Under the pieces are notes generated by a model, which ran no database searches, had not been told where the DNA came from, and saw nothing but the letters and a program-made list of their open reading frames with translations. From positions 124,001 through 188,000 of the forward strand of contig NZ_BARF01000051.1 of NCBI RefSeq assembly GCF_000367365.1: a DNA stretch of 64,000 bases, given 5' to 3'. Positions 58,863-64,000 of this stretch are shown here, piece by piece; position 1 is the first letter of the stretch; each line of letters opens with the position of its first letter. The stretch comes from Streptomyces prunicolor NBRC 13075 (GTDB lineage Bacteria > Actinomycetota > Actinomycetes > Streptomycetales > Streptomycetaceae). A program made the translations under genes and the position numbers.

Positions 58863-60286
58863 CGCACACCCCCGTCGATCCGCACCATGTCCTGCTTCGT
58901 GTTGTGCTGTGTGTCCTGCTCCGCTGCGGCGCCCCGCCGCACCATCCGCACCGCCAGCGCGTGCTTGCACGGCCCGCGTCCGCCCCGGTACTTCGCCCAC
59001 CACACGCAGCTGCAACTCAGCACCCCCGCCTCGTCCCGCACCCGGTGCACATGACCGTCCTCGGCGGTCACCGTGCCGATCGCGCCCTCCAGGGTCACCG
59101 CCTCCGCGGCCACCAGCGCGCGGGCCGAGCGCAGCCGCGGATTGTGGCGCTCCACGCGCTGCGCGTCGTAGGGCAGTTCACGGTGGAAGTAGGCCGCCTC
59201 CGCCGTGTCGTAGCCGACGCGCCCCGAAGTGCCGAGCCGGGTCAGCGCGGCGCGGACCCGCTCCGGGGTGAGTCCCGAGGCGGCGGCCATGTCGGCGACG
59301 TCGATACGGGGCTCCCAGGCCAGCAGCACGGAGATCAACTCCGCGTCCTCGCCCGCCTCGTCGGCGGTGAGCGCGTCCAGGACGCCGCCCTCGCCGGAGA
59401 ATCCGCGCGACGCGTCCGGCGACAGCGTGAGGGTGAGTCGCATGCCCGGCAGCACGGCTTCCCAGGCACCGGCCGTGGCACCGGCGCCGATGACGGCGGG
59501 GCCGTAGATCCGCAGGGCCGTCGCGTGGCGCAGGACCCGCTGGAGTGCGATGAGGCGCTCCGGGCCCGGGAGGCACACCGCGCCCGGTACGGGGCGAGTG
59601 GTCGGGCGCAGGCCGCGGCCCGCCGGTACGACCCAGCGCGGGCCGCTCGTGGTACCGCGCGCCCCGCTCTTCGGGAGGGAGCGCAGGAACCGGACCGCCT
59701 CCGCCGCGGGCAGCTCGGCCCGCAGGTCGAAGCCGGCCGCTATGACCTGGGCCTCCGCGAAGCCGCGCAGCCACCGATCAGGGAGCGGTACCTTCTTCTC
59801 CAGCACCGGGCCGTCCAGCGTGGTCACGGCCAACTCCTCGGGCCCGACCCGGAGATGGAGCGGATCGTCGGTGCCGATCCGGGACAGGGCCTCGCGCAGC
59901 GGGTTGTTGACGTCGACGTTCGTCGTGCCGTGTCCCACCTCGTCGCCGTCGAGTCCGGGGCCGAGGACGTCCAGCCGCGCGTACACCCCACCGCAGCCCG
60001 AGAAGGACTCGAAGCGCAGCCGGTCGCCGCCCGCCGTCACCACCGGGTCGAGCGAGGCGGGCAGTTGGCGCTGGTAGTACCGCGTGGCCGCCACGTCGGC
60101 CACCGCCAGCAGCGCCGCCGAGGCCACCTGAGGAGAGGTCAGGAAGCCCGCGAAGAAGCGCGGATGGTCGGTGACACCCGAAGGAGTCGCACCCTGTGAG
60201 GTCTCAAGGCCGAGGCGCCGCTCACCCGCCGACGACTCCAGCACGGAGGGTCGGCGATAGGTCACGGCCTGCAAAGATCGCGTCAT
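58859..60286 (-). CDS. SWIM zinc-finger protein
   Basis: 475 residues from ATG 60286, set by a leaderless-type promoter; the frame is open 32 codons more. The C-terminus has the CxCx(n)CxH SWIM motif: CSCVWWAKYRGGRGPCKH. SWIM fingers bind DNA or proteins. The rest is a mixed fold with the N-terminal segment MTRSLQAVTYRRPSVLESSAG and a winged-helix-like IDVADMAAASGLTPERVRAALTRLG near residue 350. It is translationally coupled to the helical-repeat gene. Unlike the MoxR-VWA-SWIM gene sets known elsewhere, no AAA or VWA gene adjoins. Confidence 0.82.
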   Translation of the reverse strand: MTRSLQAVTYRRPSVLESSAGERRLGLETSQGATPSGVTDHPRFFAGFLTSPQVASAALLAVADVAATRYYQRQLPASLDPVVTAGGDRLRFESFSGCGGVYARLDVLGPGLDGDEVGHGTTNVDVNNPLREALSRIGTDDPLHLRVGPEELAVTTLDGPVLEKKVPLPDRWLRGFAEAQVIAAGFDLRAELPAAEAVRFLRSLPKSGARGTTSGPRWVVPAGRGLRPTTRPVPGAVCLPGPERLIALQRVLRHATALRIYGPAVIGAGATAGAWEAVLPGMRLTLTLSPDASRGFSGEGGVLDALTADEAGEDAELISVLLAWEPRIDVADMAAASGLTPERVRAALTRLGTSGRVGYDTAEAAYFHRELPYDAQRVERHNPRLRSARALVAAEAVTLEGAIGTVTAEDGHVHRVRDEAGVLSCSCVWWAKYRGGRGPCKHALAVRMVRRGAAAEQDTQHNTKQDMVRIDGGVR

Positions 60287-60292
60287 GGAAAA

Positions 60293-60298
60293 ACCGTA
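60293..60298 (-). promoter_or_regulatory. -10 hexamer of a leaderless-type promoter
   Basis: Minus strand TACGGT lies 6 nt upstream of the ATG at 60286 and fixes the SWIM gene start. Confidence 0.6.
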
Positions 60299-60373
60299 GA
60301 GGCCACCACTGACAATCGGCTCTGACCTGCGAAAACGCGGTCCGCGAAGGGGTGTTGGGGCACTGCGGCGAAC

Positions 60374-60406
60374 GCCGCGCACCGGGGGATGACGCCGGTG
60401 CGCGGC
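60374..60406 (-). terminator. Hairpin terminator of the phoD gene
   Basis: A perfect 12-bp stem (60374-60385 with 60395-60406, arm GCCGCGCACCGG) and a 9-nt loop lie 22 bp beyond the phoD stop and upstream of the SWIM gene promoter. Confidence 0.8.
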
Positions 60407-60427
60407 CCATGTACGAGGGTAGTGGAG

Positions 60428-62011
60428 TTACTGGCCGACCCGTCCCGGCTGCAGCGTCCGCGTGAACAGCACGGTGCCGTCCTGCTCCCGCAGACGCACC
60501 GTCAACTCCCCGCTGTGGCCGTCGATGTCGACCTCGCCGAAGAACTGGTAGCCCTGGGCCGGCGACACGTTCTGCGCGGTCGGTGCCTTCACGAACACCC
60601 GCTCGGGACCGAAGGTGTTGTCGAGGTCGCTGGCCGGGAAGGCACCCGCGTTCAGCGGACCGGAGACGAACTCCCAGAACGGCTCGAAGTCCGTGAACGC
60701 GGCCCGTGAGGGCTGGTAGTGCTGCGCGGAGGTGTGGTGCACGTCGGCCGTCAGCCACACGGTGCCGGTGATCCGCCGGTGCTTGATGTACCGCAGCAGC
60801 TCGGCGATCTGCAGCTCACGCCCGAGCGGCGCGCCCGGGTCGCCCTGCGCGACCGCCTCGATGTTCGCCTTGCCCTCGGTGGCGTCCGGCACGACCAGAC
60901 CGAGCGGCATGTCGGCGGCGATCACTTTCCACACCGCACGCGAGCGCGACAACTCCCGCTTGAGCCACTCCAGTTGCTCGCGGCCGAGGATGCCCTGCGG
61001 GTCCACGGTCTGCTTGTCGGGCGAGTTGGCGTTGCGGTAGGTCCGCATGTCCAGGACGAACACGTCGAGCAGCGGACCGTGCCGCATCACACGCTGGACC
61101 CGGCCCTCCTTCGCGCCCGGCCGCAGCGTCGAGATCGGGAAGTACTCGCTGAACGCACGCCGGGCGCGCACCGCCATGACGTCGACGTTCTTCTCCGTGT
61201 AGCGGGTGTCGGAGGCGGCGATCACCTCGCCCGGGTACCAGTTGTTGCGCACCTCGTGGTCGTCCCACTGGATGATCGACGGGACCTGGGCGTTGAAGCG
61301 TTTGAGGTTCTCGTCGAGGAGGTTGTAGCGGAAGTTCCCGCGGAACTCGGCCAGGGTCTCGGCGACCTTGGACTTCTCCTCCGTGGTGACGTTCCTGTAG
61401 AGGCTGCCGTCGGGCAGCGCCTGGGTGGCCGTGATCGGACCGTCGGCGTAGATGTTGTCGCCGCTGCACAGGAAGAAGTCCGGGTCGAGCCTGCCCATGG
61501 CGTCGTAGATCCGGTAGCCGCCGAGATCCGGGTTGATGCCCCAGCCCTGGCCCGCCAGGTCACCGGACCACAGGAAACGCACACCGCGCCGCCCGGTCGG
61601 CACCGTACGGAACGTACCGGCGACCGGCTCGCCGGTACGGCGCGGGTCGTCGGGGTCGGCGAGCAGGACCCGGTAGTGGATCTGCTCCCCCGAGGGCAGC
61701 CCGCGCAGCCGCGTGGTGCCGGTGAAGTCCGTGCCCGCGCCGAGCAGCGGGCCGTGCCACCGGTGCGGATTGCGGAACGACTCGGTGGCCGAGGTCTCCA
61801 CGATCATCCGGGCCGGGCGGTCCGAACGCACCCACACGAGCCCGGAGTCCGAGGTCACGTCTCCCGCCTGCACGCCCCAGCCCGCCTTGGGCCGTCCGGA
61901 CAGGGCGAAAGCCGGGGCGGCGCCGAGGGCGGCGGGCACGGTCAGGGCCGCCGACGCGGCCAGGGAGCCGCGCAGAACGCTACGGCGGGCGGGGAACGGA
62001 CGAGGTGACAT
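60428..62011 (-). CDS. phoD: Secreted PhoD-type alkaline phosphatase/phosphodiesterase
   Basis: 527 residues from ATG 62011 (GGAGG at 9 nt). A Tat signal, PARRSVLRGSLAASAALTVPAALGAAPAFA, carries the twin arginines. The mature enzyme has an N-terminal beta-sandwich (WGVQAGDVTSDSGLVWVRSDRPARM) and a PhoD metallophosphatase domain with FLWSGDLAGQGWG, FFLCSGDNIYADG, IIQWDDHEVRNNW, VFVLDMRTYRN and TGTVWLTADVHHTSAQ, the Fe/Ca ligand blocks. It frees phosphate from phosphomonoesters or diesters outside the cell. The upstream PHO-box-like repeats suggest PhoP control under phosphate limitation. Confidence 0.92.
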   Translation of the reverse strand: MSPRPFPARRSVLRGSLAASAALTVPAALGAAPAFALSGRPKAGWGVQAGDVTSDSGLVWVRSDRPARMIVETSATESFRNPHRWHGPLLGAGTDFTGTTRLRGLPSGEQIHYRVLLADPDDPRRTGEPVAGTFRTVPTGRRGVRFLWSGDLAGQGWGINPDLGGYRIYDAMGRLDPDFFLCSGDNIYADGPITATQALPDGSLYRNVTTEEKSKVAETLAEFRGNFRYNLLDENLKRFNAQVPSIIQWDDHEVRNNWYPGEVIAASDTRYTEKNVDVMAVRARRAFSEYFPISTLRPGAKEGRVQRVMRHGPLLDVFVLDMRTYRNANSPDKQTVDPQGILGREQLEWLKRELSRSRAVWKVIAADMPLGLVVPDATEGKANIEAVAQGDPGAPLGRELQIAELLRYIKHRRITGTVWLTADVHHTSAQHYQPSRAAFTDFEPFWEFVSGPLNAGAFPASDLDNTFGPERVFVKAPTAQNVSPAQGYQFFGEVDIDGHSGELTVRLREQDGTVLFTRTLQPGRVGQ

Positions 62012-62078
62012 GGGGTTGCGCCTCCACGGACGGGATGCGGTCAGGGTGCACTGCCACAACTACTGGTGCGCCACAGCG

Positions 62079-62100
62079 CGCACGGAAACCACAGGTGAAC
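62079..62100 (-). promoter_or_regulatory. Putative PHO box upstream of phoD
   Basis: On the minus strand two adjacent 11-bp units read GTTCACCTGTG and GTTTCCGTGCG. The first is a strong fit to the Streptomyces PhoP direct-repeat unit (GTTCACC core); the second is weaker. They lie 68-89 bp upstream of the phoD ATG. Confidence 0.65.
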
Positions 62101-62145
62101 AACGGAACGCGGTGACATGGGGCCGCGCGCGACACCAGAGACTCC

Positions 62146-63633
62146 CTACGGGCGTACGGCGCCGGCCATCAGACGTATGCCCGCACGGATCCGTCCGGGA
62201 GAGAGCCGCGCGTACCCCAGGACCAGCCGTACGACCGCGTCGTCGTCCACGCGCGCGTGTGCGTAGGCGGTGAGGGGGCGCACCGCGACGCCGGCGGAGG
62301 CCGCGCGTTCCAGGAAGTGCTCCTGCGGGCCGTACCTCTCCGGCAGTTCGGCGATGACGTGCAGTCCCGCCGCGATCCCGGTCACCTGCGCTCCCGGGAA
62401 GTGCTCCTCCAGGGCGGCGACGAGGGCGTCGCGGCGCTGCCGGTAGGCGCGCTGGCAGCGGCGCAACTGGCGGTCGTAGTCGCCGCGTTCGAGGAAGCGG
62501 GCGAACAGCGCCTGATCCAGGGTCGGGTGGCCGAGGTCCATGGTCCGCTTGCGCTCGACGACCTCGTCGGCGAGGGACTCCGGGACGAGCAGCCAGCCGA
62601 GCCGCAGCCCCGGGGCCAGGGATTTACTGACCGAGCCCGCGTAGGCGACATGCTCCGGGTCGAGACCCTGGAGCGCGCCCACGGGGGCCCGGTCGTAGCG
62701 GAAGTCGCCGTCGTAGTCGTCCTCGACGATCAGACCGTCCACCGACCGCGCCCAGTCGAGGAGTTGGGCCCGTCGCCGCGCGGAGTAGGCGATGCCCGTG
62801 GGGAACTGATGGGCGGGTGTGGTCACTACGACCCGTAGACCCGACGCCCGCAGTGGCCCGACCGCGAGACCCTCCTCGTCCAGGGGCAGCGGTACGGTGC
62901 CGACGCCCGCCGAGGCGTACAGGGCGCCGTGCTGGGGACTGCCCGGGTCCTCGACGCCGACGGTGCGTTTCCCGCGCGCGTGGAGCACGAATCCGAGCAG
63001 CGTCGTAGCCTGCGCCACTCCGGAGACCACGACCAGTCGCTCCGGGTCGGCGACCACACCCCGGCGGCGCGCCAGGAGTTCCGCGAGAGCCGTACGCAAG
63101 CGCGGCAGCCCGCGCGGATCGGGATAACCGAGCACGTCGTGCGGCAGCTCCGCCAGCACACCGCGCTGCGCCGCCGCCCAGGCCGCGCGCGGGAACAGCG
63201 ACAGATCCGGCGTGCCGGGCACGAAGTCGGCCCGGGCGTCGGGGGAGCGCGGCGCGAGGTCACGCGCGCGTGGCCGTGCCGCCCGTACGGCACCGCCCAC
63301 CCAGGTGCCCGCACCCCGGCCGCTGCGCAGATACCCCTCCGCCGTCAGCTGCTCGTACGCCTCCGTGACCAGCCCCCGCGACACCCCGAGGTCGGCCGCC
63401 AGGTCGCGGCTCGACGGCAGCCGGGTGTCCGGCGCGAGCCGCCCCGAACGCACCGCCTCGTGCAGCGCGGCCTGAAGTGAGCGACCACGCGCGCGTGCCG
63501 GTGCGGAGGCCGCGGGCAGCAGCAACTCCCAGGCGGCGGAACCCGTCAGACCCTCCGGATCGGTCGGCCCCTCCGGATCGACGGGCCCTTCCGGACTGGC
63601 CGGTCCTTCCGGATTGGTCCGTGATGACGTCAT
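62146..63633 (-). CDS. MocR/PdxR-type GntR-aminotransferase regulator
   Basis: 495 residues. An N-terminal low-complexity stretch (NPEGPASPEGPVDPEGPTD) precedes a GntR winged helix (LQAALHEAVRSGRLAPDTRLPSSRDLAADLGVSRGLVTEAYEQL). The rest is a fold-type I aminotransferase domain with GYPDPRGLPRLRTAL, IVEDDYDGDFRYD and the PLP-binding Lys337 in AGSVSKSLAPGLRLGW. Such regulators sense PLP or an amino-acid adduct. Divergent from an EamA transporter, a common MocR arrangement, so it probably controls that gene. Confidence 0.93.
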   Translation of the reverse strand: MTSSRTNPEGPASPEGPVDPEGPTDPEGLTGSAAWELLLPAASAPARARGRSLQAALHEAVRSGRLAPDTRLPSSRDLAADLGVSRGLVTEAYEQLTAEGYLRSGRGAGTWVGGAVRAARPRARDLAPRSPDARADFVPGTPDLSLFPRAAWAAAQRGVLAELPHDVLGYPDPRGLPRLRTALAELLARRRGVVADPERLVVVSGVAQATTLLGFVLHARGKRTVGVEDPGSPQHGALYASAGVGTVPLPLDEEGLAVGPLRASGLRVVVTTPAHQFPTGIAYSARRRAQLLDWARSVDGLIVEDDYDGDFRYDRAPVGALQGLDPEHVAYAGSVSKSLAPGLRLGWLLVPESLADEVVERKRTMDLGHPTLDQALFARFLERGDYDRQLRRCQRAYRQRRDALVAALEEHFPGAQVTGIAAGLHVIAELPERYGPQEHFLERAASAGVAVRPLTAYAHARVDDDAVVRLVLGYARLSPGRIRAGIRLMAGAVRP

Positions 63634-63641
63634 GAAAGTGG

Positions 63642-63673
63642 ACCTTAAACCGGACCGCCGGTCTCCCTAGCGT
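63642..63673. promoter_or_regulatory. Divergent promoters of the MocR and EamA genes
   Basis: Minus strand TAAGGT (63642-63647) is 8 nt from the MocR ATG, and plus strand TAGCGT (63668-63673) is 7 nt from the EamA ATG. Repeated GGACC motifs lie between, so one bound regulator could affect both promoters. Confidence 0.5.
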
Positions 63674-63680
63674 CGCTGCC

Positions 63681-64000
63681 ATGAACGCCACCGCCACCAC
63701 CGCCCGCGGCGCCCCGCTCGCCGCCTTCGCCTGCGTCCTCGTCGGCGCGTCCTTCACCGCGAACAGCGTCCTGGGCCACTACCCGTACGCGGGCGGCCAG
63801 TTCCTGCGCTACGGCCTCGCCTGCCTGCTCCTCCTCCCATTCACCGGCAAGGACGCGACGGCCCGACTACGGGGACTCACGCCACGCCAATGGGCCCGTC
63901 TCGCGCTCCTCGCGGCCGTGGGCATGGTCGGCTTCAACCTGGCCGTCATCGCCGCCGAACGCAGCGCCGAACCGGCCGTCCCCGGCGTCTTCGTGGGCTG
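63681..64000 (+). CDS. EamA-family transporter, 3' end outside window
   Basis: 106 codons are visible from ATG 63681, beginning MNATATTARGAPLAAFACVL. Three or four hydrophobic segments are seen (LAAFACVLVGASFTANSVLG, FLRYGLACLLLLPFTG, LALLAAVGMVGFNLAVIAAE) with the EamA-type RYGLA and the ERSAEPAVPGVFVG segment. The frame stays open to the window end. Preceded by a leaderless-type -10 element and divergent from the MocR regulator. Confidence 0.85.
   Translation, partial: MNATATTARGAPLAAFACVLVGASFTANSVLGHYPYAGGQFLRYGLACLLLLPFTGKDATARLRGLTPRQWARLALLAAVGMVGFNLAVIAAERSAEPAVPGVFVG

Overview
The window is about 72% G+C by eye. It uses GTG and TTG starts freely, has an iron box of the actinobacterial DmdR/IdeR type and a PHO-box-like site, and carries a SARP/AfsR-type regulator, an MbtH protein and many leaderless-type promoters. 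Together these point to a Streptomyces chromosome or a very close relative. No tRNA, rRNA, CRISPR array, insertion sequence or origin was seen.

Left part (1-13604). This is the right end of a nonribosomal peptide cluster, most likely for a siderophore. A megasynthase cut by the window edge (A-T-C-A-T-C-A-T-E, one adenylation domain reading as serine) is followed by an MbtH protein. After a perfect bidirectional terminator comes a convergent block: an iron-siderophore-binding lipoprotein and a heterodimeric ABC transporter of exporter fold. Its two ATPase domains are degenerate in complementary ways. The block starts under a near-consensus iron box.

Middle-left (13605-31940). Mostly housekeeping and accessory genes: DedA membrane protein, gamma-carbonic-anhydrase-like protein, hexapeptide acyltransferase, a DMT exporter with a divergent XRE-cupin regulator, a frameshifted YbaK-type deacylase, a zinc-type CDF exporter with a divergent ArsR regulator, PobA, an APC permease and a CoA-binding protein. 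A small secreted-glycosidase locus follows (GH110-like alpha-galactosidase, LacI regulator, divergent (alpha/alpha)6-type glycosidase), then a SARP-type regulator divergent from an alpha/beta hydrolase.

Middle-right (31941-54180). A secreted Ig-like protein; a catalytically degenerate cysteinyl-ligase-like protein overlapping a SixA phosphatase; a deletion remnant of an RmlD-like reductase; a large permease; a YigZ protein; a receptor Ser/Thr kinase whose outer part carries peptidoglycan-binding and ricin-lectin domains. Next come a five-gene peptide-uptake operon with a fused permease-ATPase subunit and a serine hydrolase, SbcD/SbcC, an AsnC regulator divergent from a rhodanese, an Imm21-like immunity protein without a visible toxin, and a DUF885 peptidase-like protein.

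Right part (54181-64000). A decayed PLP-dependent sulfur-amino-acid lyase fragment lies next to a hairpin repeat that also occurs at 14.5 kb. Then a membrane-ACT-GNAT fusion, a translationally coupled SWIM zinc finger/DUF6493-like pair, a Tat-exported PhoD phosphatase with a likely PHO box, and a MocR-type regulator divergent from an EamA transporter cut by the window end.

Two themes recur. Several genes have a TANNNT hexamer 6-7 nt before the start codon, which fits leaderless transcripts. There are also three clear gene-decay events (17975-18531, 34256-34458, 54240-54460).
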